DNA of 39,765 nucleotides from NCBI GenBank assembly GCA_946534785.1, contig CAMNCY010000004.1, forward strand, positions 1-39,765, written 5' to 3'. A program made the position numbers and the translations under genes. Under the pieces are notes generated by a model. That model did no database searches and had not been told where the DNA came from. It saw only the letters and a list, made by a program, of their open reading frames with translations. This document shows positions 32,633 to 39,736 of the stretch, piece after piece. The DNA is from an uncultured Lachnospiraceae bacterium. Its GTDB lineage: Bacteria; Bacillota; Clostridia; Lachnospirales; Lachnospiraceae. Every line of letters starts with the position of its first letter. Position 1 is the stretch's first letter.

Positions 32633-33400
32633 TCAGGCTTTCTTTTTATCCTCTTCACGGAACGTCTTCCGAAGGGCCCGGATCCGGATGAGATAGTTGC
32701 GGATCGTTTTCCCGACGTTGACGGTCGTATCATAATTCTCCGTAAAGACCACGGGCATATCATAAATATTGACGCCTTTCCGCTCCGCGCGCAGAAGCAG
32801 TTCTATCATATAGAACCACCCGTTGTCATTTCCGGCTTCCGCCACAAGGTCCCTTGCGACATCCTTCCGCATGAAGGTAAAGCCGCAGATCCCGTCGGTC
32901 GCCTTCATGCCAAGGCTTGCTTTTAAAAGAAAAACAAGACCCGCCGAGGTGATCTTCCGGTACCATTTGCGGCCGACGGTCTTCGAGTCTTTGGAAAAGC
33001 GCGTTCCGTTCACGTATTCGAGCTCCGGTCTTTCCTCGAAAAGCTCGATGGTCCTGCCGAGGTTCGAGATATCGGTGGAAAGATCGATATCCATATATCC
33101 CACCAGCTCGGAGGTGTTTCGTTCGACGCCGGTGCGGAACGCGATGCCGACGCCCTTCTGGTCGATCCGGACATATTCCACGATCCCGGGGTACTCTTTT
33201 TCGAGAGCCCGGCCGATGTCCGGCGTATCATCCTCCGATCCGTTGTCCAGGATCGTGCAGTGATAGGAAACGGGCGCCCTGTCGGGGAAACGCTCCGTAT
33301 GGGAGGGAGCATATTCCGTCATGTAGGCGATCGTCTTCTCAATGCCGTTACGGAGGCGTTTATGTTCATTCAGTACGGGAAAAAGTAAATTGATCTCCAT
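32633..33400 (-). CDS. Glycosyltransferase family 2 (DPM1-like)
   Basis: A 255-residue soluble GT-A enzyme. INLLFPVLNEHKRL (3-16) opens the nucleotide-binding fold, ILDNGSEDD follows, and GYMDIDLSTD carries the DxD metal site. QKGVGIAFRTGVERN is the polyprenyl-phosphate mannosyltransferase-like loop. No C-terminal membrane span is seen, so it resembles dolichol/undecaprenyl-phosphate mannose synthase of the soluble type. It would make a lipid-linked sugar for the GT-C-like membrane proteins encoded across the convergent junction. The ATG at 33400 lies 4 bp after the stop of the preceding gene; an upstream extension to 33442 would overlap it and lacks a better ribosome site. Confidence 0.88.
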   Translation of the reverse strand: MEINLLFPVLNEHKRLRNGIEKTIAYMTEYAPSHTERFPDRAPVSYHCTILDNGSEDDTPDIGRALEKEYPGIVEYVRIDQKGVGIAFRTGVERNTSELVGYMDIDLSTDISNLGRTIELFEERPELEYVNGTRFSKDSKTVGRKWYRKITSAGLVFLLKASLGMKATDGICGFTFMRKDVARDLVAEAGNDNGWFYMIELLLRAERKGVNIYDMPVVFTENYDTTVNVGKTIRNYLIRIRALRKTFREEDKKKA

Positions 33401-33404
33401 AAAA

Positions 33405-34370
33405 TCACTGTTTTCTGGGCGTGATCTTCTCCACGCCCGCAATAAGATACCGCTGCCTGCGGTAGGACAGGTTGATCAGGACCGACAGGTACCTGAGAAT
33501 GATGGTCTGCAGCACGAAGACGCCGACAAAACCGACAGCGAGGAACCCCATCGTGGAGCGCCAGCCTTCCACGGTATGGGCGCCGCTCACTGTCTCATAG
33601 AGGATGTCTGCGCCGACGGCGACGGCGATCAGCCCGAAGAGACCGCTTAAATACATGGAGAGTTTTTCCATGATATTCGTGAAATAGATCAGGGAGTCCA
33701 TGGCCAGCATATGCCTTTCATGCCGGTCGGCAAGGGCCTTTTTCCTCTCGGCGGCTCTGTCGGAAACGTAATGCAGGGACTGGGTATTCAGGCCGCAGTT
33801 CATGTAGACCGCTTTCCGGTAGGGAATGTACTGACCGATCGTTTTGATCCGGTTGATGGCGCGGCGGGAGAGAATGCGGAAGGTCTCCGTGTTGATGCTG
33901 CCGTTCCCGTGGTTGGTCCTGTTGTACAGGGAATAGAAGAGCCTGGAACTGAAGGATGTTGCATTGGAGCAGCCGGCGGAAACGACATCGTTTCCCGCGG
34001 CGGTCTCCTGGTAGACCTCAAAGATCAGCTCCGGGTCGTAATCGATGAACATGTCGTCGAATTCATAGACGAAATCGCCGATCGCGATATCGCGGCCCGC
34101 ATTCATGGCCGTTTCCTGTCCCTGGTAATGGCTCATCTGGACGATGCTCACCATCTGCGAATCCATGTGATGCTCTTCAAAGAAGTCATGGATCGCGGCA
34201 ATGCTGTCATCGGTGGAAGCATCGTTGACAAAGATCAGTTCGTATTTCGTAAAACGCTCCCTGAGGATCTTCGTGATCATCTCCAGGAAACTGTCTATAT
34301 AGGCCGCGTCATTGTGCACATACATGACGGCGGAAACAAATTTGCTTTCAGCTTGGATATTGGCAGCCAT
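33405..34370 (-). CDS. Glycosyltransferase family 2 with C-terminal membrane spans (GtrB-like)
   Basis: A 321-residue GT2 enzyme. The GT-A domain has VSAVMYVHNDAAYI (12-25), IFVNDASTDDS (46-56) and an acidic EFDDMFIDYD (about 102-111) at the DxD position. Residues about 235-260 and 273-297 are two transmembrane helices, the arrangement of GtrB and other polyprenyl-phosphate glycosyltransferases. It is probably paired with the following GT2 gene. GGAG precedes the ATG at 34370. In the usual motif the metal residues read DxD; here the FDDMF sequence is slightly unusual, so the catalytic residue set should be confirmed. Confidence 0.87.
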   Translation of the reverse strand: MAANIQAESKFVSAVMYVHNDAAYIDSFLEMITKILRERFTKYELIFVNDASTDDSIAAIHDFFEEHHMDSQMVSIVQMSHYQGQETAMNAGRDIAIGDFVYEFDDMFIDYDPELIFEVYQETAAGNDVVSAGCSNATSFSSRLFYSLYNRTNHGNGSINTETFRILSRRAINRIKTIGQYIPYRKAVYMNCGLNTQSLHYVSDRAAERKKALADRHERHMLAMDSLIYFTNIMEKLSMYLSGLFGLIAVAVGADILYETVSGAHTVEGWRSTMGFLAVGFVGVFVLQTIILRYLSVLINLSYRRQRYLIAGVEKITPRKQ

Positions 34371-34408
34371 ACGGGTCTCCGTTCGTAAATTCCGGGTTAA
34401 GGCCTGCT

Positions 34409-35581
34409 CTATTGCAGGAATTCATCCAGGTCATAGACCGTGTTGATCTTGCCTGAAAGGACGCTGACCATCCGGGGCCGGTCATGGTTGATGTGGATGG
34501 CAGTCGGCCTGGAGTCGTCCACTTCGGAGGACTTCAGGATGGGTTTCATGGAAAAAAGCGATTTCACGTACCGGTAATCATACCTGGGAAGCATGTATTT
34601 GCGGGCCAGGTGGTCCATGTAAGGCCATGCGCTCTCCGGACGGTACGGACATTCGCCGCAGTTGCCGAGCTGTTCGGGACAGCACAGGCGCCGGCCCTCT
34701 TTTTCGCCCAGCTCTTTTACCGCGAGCTCCTGGCAGTGGAACTTCGGGAGGGCGTCATAGCTGGCGACGTGGGGCGTGAAGGAGACCGCTGTCAGGGAGT
34801 GATAGCCTGTTTTTCCAAAGGGCATGATGGAAAAGAACGGTCCGTCCATGACGGTGAGCCCGATTCCCCTGAGGGCATCGGAGGGCTCGGTCAGAATGAT
34901 CTCGCACAGTTCGTATTTGATGTTGAAACGCTTTTGATCGATCCCCTCGGCCAGGTTCAGCACCTGGTTCGTGGAAGCATAGGTGGCGTTCAGAAGGAAC
35001 GGCGTCTCGAATTCCGAGCCGTCCTCCAGAAGGATCCGGAAGACACCTTCTTCGTCCATGGTCCGGATCTTCGTGATCCGGGCATTGAATAGAAGCGTCA
35101 CATTGGGATATGCCCGGATGGACTCCAGGAAATAATCGCGGAGCATTCTCGCATCATAGGTATATTCCTCTGTCAGGAAAGCACCGTCGCACATCTCCGG
35201 ATTAAAATACCGGGAGACGGGCTGCTCCTCGCAGCGGATCCCGGCGGCCTGGCAGAAGCCCGTGAACTGTTCGGCATCGGTCCACGAAAAGCGGGAGCTT
35301 GTCGCATAGATCTGCTGGAAGCCCCTCTCGATACAGAAATCATAATCCTCGCAGAAGCGCCGGAAATAGCCTGCCGACTTCATTGCCGTCGTCAGGCTCC
35401 GCGGATAATGATATCCCATATGCACCCTGGCCTGGTTGATATACGTTGCCCGTCCGAAGGCTTCGGGATCTCTTTCCAGGACCAGGACCTTCTCGTTTTT
35501 CCCGCCGCAGAGTTTTGCGGCATAAAGACCATAAAGGCCCGCACCGATTATGATCCTGTCGTAAGTTCTGTCTGTCATCAT
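34409..35581 (-). CDS. FAD-dependent oxidoreductase (DAO-like) with a four-cysteine motif
   Basis: A 390-residue flavoprotein. DRIIIGAGLYGLYAAK (from about residue 8) is the FAD-binding Rossmann motif, followed by VLVLERDPEAFGRAT; the fold is of the D-amino-acid oxidase/glycine oxidase type. Near the C-terminal third there is CCPEQLGNCGEC (34649-34684), a CCx6Cx2C cluster that could bind zinc or an iron-sulfur centre and is not part of the usual DAO fold. The start is uncertain: a GTG at 35590, ATG at 35581 or ATG at 35578, none with a strong ribosome site. First gene of the leftward glycan operon. The substrate may be a sugar or sugar nucleotide, by context only. Confidence 0.83.
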   Translation of the reverse strand: MMTDRTYDRIIIGAGLYGLYAAKLCGGKNEKVLVLERDPEAFGRATYINQARVHMGYHYPRSLTTAMKSAGYFRRFCEDYDFCIERGFQQIYATSSRFSWTDAEQFTGFCQAAGIRCEEQPVSRYFNPEMCDGAFLTEEYTYDARMLRDYFLESIRAYPNVTLLFNARITKIRTMDEEGVFRILLEDGSEFETPFLLNATYASTNQVLNLAEGIDQKRFNIKYELCEIILTEPSDALRGIGLTVMDGPFFSIMPFGKTGYHSLTAVSFTPHVASYDALPKFHCQELAVKELGEKEGRRLCCPEQLGNCGECPYRPESAWPYMDHLARKYMLPRYDYRYVKSLFSMKPILKSSEVDDSRPTAIHINHDRPRMVSVLSGKINTVYDLDEFLQ

Positions 35582-35645
35582 TGATTTCACATTCTGCCGG
35601 TGCCCCGGCCTGCATCATATATACAGGTTCGACAGGGTAACTGGC

Positions 35646-35674
35646 ATTATATTAGTATACTGGAAACGGGCCAA
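35646..35674 (-). promoter_or_regulatory. Promoter of the leftward glycan operon
   Basis: On the minus strand, TTGGCC (35674-35669, 4 of 6 matches to TTGACA) and a perfect TATAAT (35651-35646) are separated by 17 bp. The start would be near 35639, about 58 nt before the chosen ATG at 35581. Confidence 0.6.
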
Positions 35675-35689
35675 AAGTGAAAGTATAAT
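35661..35689 (+). promoter_or_regulatory. Promoter of the ATP-grasp/truA operon
   Basis: TGGAAA (35661-35666, 4 of 6 matches to TTGACA) and a perfect TATAAT (35684-35689) are separated by 17 bp. The start near 35696 gives a very short leader before GGAGGGG and the ATG at 35714. The -35 element lies inside the opposite promoter. Confidence 0.65.
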
Positions 35690-35713
35690 ATAAAGGATCG
35701 AACGGAGGGGCTT

Positions 35714-36610
35714 ATGAAAGGCTGGCTTACGGTAAACGAATTTGTGAGGACGCCGAAGTTCCGGGACCTTTTCGGTCTTTTGGAAAAGGCGGCGGAGGAT
35801 AAGGGGATTGCCCTTACCCGGATGACGAATGCAGGGATCTTCCGGATCCTGGGAGAGACAGGGTATGACCTGGAGAGGCTTCCCGCCGGGGAGCGGCCGG
35901 ATTTTGTCCTGTTCTGGGATAAGGATATCCGGCTTGCCCGTGCGCTGGAAGCGCAGAGGCTTCGGCTCTTCAACAGGGCCGGCGCCATCGAAGTGTGCGA
36001 TGATAAGTCGCTGACTTTCCTTGCCCTTACGGGAAAAGGCATACGGATGCCGAAGACCTGGCTTTCTCCCAAGAAGTTCCATGCGGACGGTCTTTTCAGC
36101 GAAGAACTGATCGCCGCAGCGGAAGAGGACCTTGGCTATCCCCTGGTGGTCAAGGAGTGTCTGGGGTCCTTCGGCGCACAGGTGTATCTTGTGCATGACA
36201 GGGAGGAGCTCCTTGACAGGGTCCGGATGATCGGGGACAGGCCGTATCTTCTTCAGGAATACATCGCTTCCTCTGCGGGAAGGGATATCCGGATCCAGGT
36301 GGTGGGAGAGAAGATCGCCGCCGCCATGCTACGGAGGAACCCTTCCGACTTCAGGGCAAACCTGACGAACGGCGGCTATGCACAGCCGTATACACCGGGC
36401 GATGCAGAGGCGCAGATGGCGCTGCAGGCGGTAAAACTCCTCGGCCTGGACTTTGCGGGCGTCGACATCCTCTTCGGGGATGAAGGAGAGCCCATCCTTT
36501 GCGAAGTGAATTCCAATGCCCATTTCAGGAACCTGTACGACTGCACGGGCATCAATACGGCGGACTTCATAATGGAGCACATCTATGACGAAATGGTGGC
36601 TGGTATATAA
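35714..36610 (+). CDS. RimK-like ATP-grasp ligase (first of a tandem pair)
   Basis: A 298-residue ATP-grasp protein. Such ligases activate a carboxylate as acyl phosphate and join it to an amine, as RimK does when it adds glutamate to ribosomal protein S6. ATP-binding lysine in YPLVVKECLGSFG (K147), then LLQEYI with E182, GRDIRIQVVG (189-198), and metal ligands D251 and CEVNSN with E264 and N266. The N-terminal 95 residues form the usual pre-ATP-grasp domain. Substrate unknown. GGAGGGG lies before the ATG. The next gene starts 26 bp inside its end and encodes a second, shorter ATP-grasp protein. Confidence 0.88.
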   Translation: MKGWLTVNEFVRTPKFRDLFGLLEKAAEDKGIALTRMTNAGIFRILGETGYDLERLPAGERPDFVLFWDKDIRLARALEAQRLRLFNRAGAIEVCDDKSLTFLALTGKGIRMPKTWLSPKKFHADGLFSEELIAAAEEDLGYPLVVKECLGSFGAQVYLVHDREELLDRVRMIGDRPYLLQEYIASSAGRDIRIQVVGEKIAAAMLRRNPSDFRANLTNGGYAQPYTPGDAEAQMALQAVKLLGLDFAGVDILFGDEGEPILCEVNSNAHFRNLYDCTGINTADFIMEHIYDEMVAGI

Positions 36611-37394
36611 ACGGGAGGACGCGGAAAGGAACCGCGAAGCGATCCGGATGTACGGGGAAGCCTGCAGCCGGCGCGGCATAGAACCGGTGCTCCTTCTGTA
36701 CGAGGATCTGCAGGGTGCGTTACCGGAAGGCCCGCTCCCTCCTGTCTGTATCAACAGGACAAGAGAAGCCGGTTTTGCCGGGGCCCTGGAAGAGAAGGGG
36801 GTCCGGGTATTCAACGGCGCGGAGCTGACAAGGCTCGGGAACGACAAGGCGCTTGCCCTTTCGTATGCGCAGAAGAAAGGGATCCCCGTCATGCCGTTCT
36901 CCGAAGATCCGGAGAAGATCCCTCTTCCCTGCGTGGTGAAATCCCTTGCGGGGCACGGCGGAACAGAGGTGTATCTTACAATGACAGAGCAGGACCGGGA
37001 GTCTGCAGAAACTGCCCTTTTGGCAAAAGGTGCATCCTTTATTTACCAGAAGCCCGCATCGGATCTTGGGAAGGACCTTCGGGTCTATATTCTGGGGAAC
37101 CGCATTACGGCGGCTGTCCTCCGGACTTCGGAAACAGACTTCCGGAGCAACTTCTGTCTCGGAGGAGCGGCGCAGCTCCATACGCTGACGCAGGAAGAGG
37201 AAGAGCTCACCCTGCGGCTCCTGGAAGGACTTCAGGCGGATTATTGCGGGATCGACTTTATTTACGATCACGGACATCCCGTTTTCAATGAGATCGAGGA
37301 TGTCGTCGGCGCGCGGATGCTGTACCGGCTGACGGACAGGAACATCATCGCGGAATACGTGGACTATATGGCAGACATGGCAGGTGAAACATGA
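36585..37394 (+). CDS. RimK-like ATP-grasp protein (second of a tandem pair)
   Basis: A 269-residue paralog of the preceding gene with the same order of parts: CVVKSLAGHGGTEVYL (ATP lysine and Gly loop), FIYQKPASDLGKDLRVYILG, YCGIDFIYDH and a metal-ligand region FNEIEDVVG. There the expected N-x-N becomes E-I-E-D, so one metal or phosphate ligand differs from the first paralog (EVNSN). This may be a shifted substrate or a partly inactive subunit. The 26-bp overlap with the first gene and its 4-bp overlap with truA show one operon. The pair could form a heterodimer; that is inference. Confidence 0.85.
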   Translation: MTKWWLVYKREDAERNREAIRMYGEACSRRGIEPVLLLYEDLQGALPEGPLPPVCINRTREAGFAGALEEKGVRVFNGAELTRLGNDKALALSYAQKKGIPVMPFSEDPEKIPLPCVVKSLAGHGGTEVYLTMTEQDRESAETALLAKGASFIYQKPASDLGKDLRVYILGNRITAAVLRTSETDFRSNFCLGGAAQLHTLTQEEEELTLRLLEGLQADYCGIDFIYDHGHPVFNEIEDVVGARMLYRLTDRNIIAEYVDYMADMAGET

Positions 37395-38143
37395 AACGAA
37401 ATTTCAAGATGGTCGTCAGTTATGATGGGACCCGGTATTACGGCTGGGAGCACCAGACCGAGCTGGACATGACCATCCAGGGAAAGCTGGAGGCGGTGCT
37501 TACGAAGATGACGGACGCTTCCCCGGAGGATCCCGTGAAGGTGATCGGGGCGGGCAGGACAGATGCCGGCGTCCATGCAAGGGCCATGACCTGCAACGTC
37601 CTTCTGGATACGCAGATGTCCGAGGATGCCATCCGGCAGTATATGAACCGCTATCTTCCGGACGATATCAGCGTGAATGAGGTAAAACAGGCGGCGGACC
37701 GGTTCCACGCAAGGTACAATGCCCTGGGAAAGACCTACCGCTACACCCTCTGGTACGGACTGTCCAAGCCGGTCTTTGACCGCAGATATGTATACGTCCT
37801 GAATGAAAAGCCGGATGTGGAGAAGATGCGGGAAGCCGCCGCATACCTTACGGGGGAGCATGATTTTAAGAGCTTCTGCGGGAATTCGCATATGAAGAAA
37901 TCCACCGTCCGGGACGTTGACACCATCCGGATCGAGACTTCCGGCAGCTATATACGGATCTATTTTCACGGAAGCGGCTTCCTCCAGAACATGGTCCGGA
38001 TCCTGACGGGGACCCTTCTGGAAGCAGGGTACGGCAGAAAGAAGCCGGAGGACATGCTTTCCATCCTGGAAGCCCGGGACCGGAGAGCGGCAGGGCCCAC
38101 GGCACCCCCGCAGGGGCTGTGCCTTATGAAGGTCGACTACTGA
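37391..38143 (+). CDS. truA: tRNA pseudouridine(38-40) synthase TruA
   Basis: A 250-residue TruA, the normal length. It converts uridine to pseudouridine at positions 38, 39 and 40 in the anticodon arm of many tRNAs. The catalytic motif GAGRTDAGVHA (53-63) contains the essential D58. YDGTRYYGWE (11-20), FHARYNALGKTYRY (about 105-118) and FCGNSHMKKSTVRDV (about 160-174) are also family hallmarks, and GSGFLQNMVRI (about 195-205) closes the active site. The start overlaps the second ATP-grasp gene by 4 bp. Confidence 0.97.
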   Translation: MKRNFKMVVSYDGTRYYGWEHQTELDMTIQGKLEAVLTKMTDASPEDPVKVIGAGRTDAGVHARAMTCNVLLDTQMSEDAIRQYMNRYLPDDISVNEVKQAADRFHARYNALGKTYRYTLWYGLSKPVFDRRYVYVLNEKPDVEKMREAAAYLTGEHDFKSFCGNSHMKKSTVRDVDTIRIETSGSYIRIYFHGSGFLQNMVRILTGTLLEAGYGRKKPEDMLSILEARDRRAAGPTAPPQGLCLMKVDY

Positions 38144-38192
38144 TGCAGCCATATGCCGGTATGATCCGGCAGGCTTCAGATGCAGGAATCAG

Positions 38193-38221
38193 TAGGATTC
38201 ATACTTTGTTTTCTGTATAAT
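38193..38221 (+). promoter_or_regulatory. Promoter of the 38241 gene
   Basis: A perfect TATAAT lies at 38216-38221 with a weak -35 candidate, TAGGAT, at 38193-38198 (17-bp spacer). The start near 38228 sits directly before the ribosome site GGGAG, so the leader is only about 13 nt. A 5-bp hairpin (GCCGG-n6-CCGGC, about 38153-38168) lies between truA and this promoter. Confidence 0.5.
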
Positions 38222-38240
38222 ATTCATTGGGAGAAAAATA

Positions 38241-38801
38241 TTGAAAATCAGCGACATTGCCGACAGAAATGAAAAACAGACGGGGCTTGGTCTTTCCCTG
38301 AACGATTATCTTGACCTGGTGGAATCAGACCTTGCACCGGCCATCTCGGAGATCACGTCCCTGACGGGCTGCAAGACGCTTTCCTTTACGACCATGCGGC
38401 CGAAGGAAGGAGAATACAGTCCGGAGGATGAGGTGGAGCAGAGGCTCGTCCTGGAAGCGGACGGAAACGCGGCGCTTCGGTGTTTTACCTACAATAAAGG
38501 AGAAGGACACCACGGCATCGGCCGGGTTACCGAAGGAAAGGTCCGTCCCAATGCCATGAAAGAGATCCTGCACATGATGGATACCTGGCTCTACTCCCGC
38601 AGGAAGAAGGCGGCGGATATATGGAACAGCGGGGACGGCTCCGGCAGATGGATCCTCCATGTGAGATTCGCCGACGGACGGGTCCAGGTGCAGACCGGGA
38701 AGACCGAAGGGGCCTTCTATGCGGGGATCGATATTTCCCAGTTCATAAGGGAGAGACTTCCTTTTGACGGACTCCTTCTTTTTGACGACAGACTCTGGTA
38801 G
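38241..38801 (+). CDS. Uncharacterised protein, Clostridia-type, TTG start
   Basis: An acidic 186-residue soluble protein that I do not recognise. It has an N-terminal helical section (1-45), a beta-rich middle containing SFTTMRPKEGEYSPEDEVEQ (about 48-67) and CFTYNKGEGHHGIGRVT (about 81-97), and a C-terminal half with WILHVRFADGRVQVQTGKTEGAFYAG (about 136-161). It lacks membrane segments and signal peptide. The start is TTG at 38241: TGGGAGAAAAATATTG gives a good ribosome site with 7-nt spacing, and no useful ATG exists before residue 51. It appears to be first in an operon with the HTH protein and the Nif11-like protein. Confidence 0.8.
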   Translation: MKISDIADRNEKQTGLGLSLNDYLDLVESDLAPAISEITSLTGCKTLSFTTMRPKEGEYSPEDEVEQRLVLEADGNAALRCFTYNKGEGHHGIGRVTEGKVRPNAMKEILHMMDTWLYSRRKKAADIWNSGDGSGRWILHVRFADGRVQVQTGKTEGAFYAGIDISQFIRERLPFDGLLLFDDRLW

Positions 38802-38870
38802 GAAAGACAAAGACACGCGGGCCGGATTTCGGCAGGCGTTGTCTGCAGGGAACATGCGGAGGAAACGGTT

Positions 38871-39440
38871 GTGAAGGGTGATGAAAACAGCAAGGAACGG
38901 CTGCCGATCCTGAATCTGATGGTCCTGGAGATCCTGGCCCGGCATTCCGATGAGGAACACCAGCTGCGGCAGGCGGATATCCTGCGGATCCTGAAAGAAG
39001 ACTACGGAATGATCTGCGACAGGCGGCATGTGCCGGACAGGCTCCGCCAGCTCATGATGTTTGGTTTCGATATCCGCAGGGTGCAGCACGGCGGCGCTTA
39101 TACATCTTACTACATGGGCCCCGACGGGATCGGAAGCTTCGCGAAAAAGGGCGGTGCAGCAGCAGCGTCCGGAAAGTCTGCGGCCGCAGGGCTTCCCTCT
39201 GCAAAACGCCCTTCTGCGGAACTTCCTGCCGCGGAGGAAAAGACGGCGGTATTCTCCGATGATGGCATAGAGGAGAAGTTAGCCGGCAGGACCGGGAAGA
39301 AGAAAGAGAAGAATGACAGCGCCGGAAGCCTGAAGGAACTAAAGGAAGAGAAAGAGCGCAAAAAGAAGAAAAAGGGCAAAAAAGACAAGGACAAAAAGAA
39401 AAAGGACAAGGGAAAGAAGAGGAAGGACGACCGGAAATGA
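38871..39440 (+). CDS. Orphan WYL-regulator-type HTH protein with lysine-rich tail
   Basis: A 189-residue protein starting with GTG at 38871, behind CGGAGGAAACGGTT. Residues 12-80 form a winged HTH that matches the N-terminus of the WYL regulator at 20310: both read VLEIL/LEIL, SD(D/E)EH, L-x-Q-x-DI, DY and CDRR in register. There is no WYL ligand domain. Instead an Ala/Ser-rich linker (about 93-140) leads to a tail (about 142-189) that is nearly all Lys, Arg, Glu and Asp (for example KERKKKKKGKKDKDKKKK). The tail should bind nucleic acid or polyanions. It overlaps the next gene by 4 bp. Role unknown. Confidence 0.8.
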   Translation: MKGDENSKERLPILNLMVLEILARHSDEEHQLRQADILRILKEDYGMICDRRHVPDRLRQLMMFGFDIRRVQHGGAYTSYYMGPDGIGSFAKKGGAAAASGKSAAAGLPSAKRPSAELPAAEEKTAVFSDDGIEEKLAGRTGKKKEKNDSAGSLKELKEEKERKKKKKGKKDKDKKKKDKGKKRKDDRK

Positions 39441-39718
39441 CAGTGGATGAAGCGCTTTCGGGACTTAAGAAACTCGCGATGGAACGGGAAGATATCCGAC
39501 AGGCACTGCTGGAAACAAGAAACGCCGCTTCCCCCGTATCCGCCTTCTGCAGACTGGCCGGAGAGCTCGGCTTTCCGATCTATGAAATGGACCTTGTGAT
39601 GGCCGGGGAAGAATATTATGCCGCCATGCGAAGAAGTACGAACGGCGGCGGAGAGAACTCCCCCCTCCTGGAAGGAGAGGATGATTACTACGAGATCTTC
39701 ATGGCACAGATCTCGTGA
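39437..39718 (+). CDS. Small acidic protein resembling a Nif11-like leader peptide
   Basis: A 93-residue protein. The first 55 residues, MTVDEALSGLKKLAMEREDI then RQALLE...FCRLAGELGFPIYEMDL, follow the helix pattern of Nif11 leaders (a DxxLRxxLxxA-like helix, then LAxExGFxxxxxDL). A conserved-looking acidic C-terminus follows: RRSTNGGGENSPLLEGEDDYYE. It could be a RiPP precursor, but no maturase or transporter gene lies in the window, and it may simply be a small housekeeping protein sharing that helical fold. The start overlaps the HTH gene stop by 4 bp. Confidence 0.7.
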   Translation: MTVDEALSGLKKLAMEREDIRQALLETRNAASPVSAFCRLAGELGFPIYEMDLVMAGEEYYAAMRRSTNGGGENSPLLEGEDDYYEIFMAQIS

Positions 39719-39736
39719 GAGTCGGGGGGAGGTGAG

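Noticed and set aside
38153-38168. Small hairpin GCCGG-n6-CCGGC after truA
   Set aside because: The stem is only 5 bp and no T run follows, so I did not call it a terminator.
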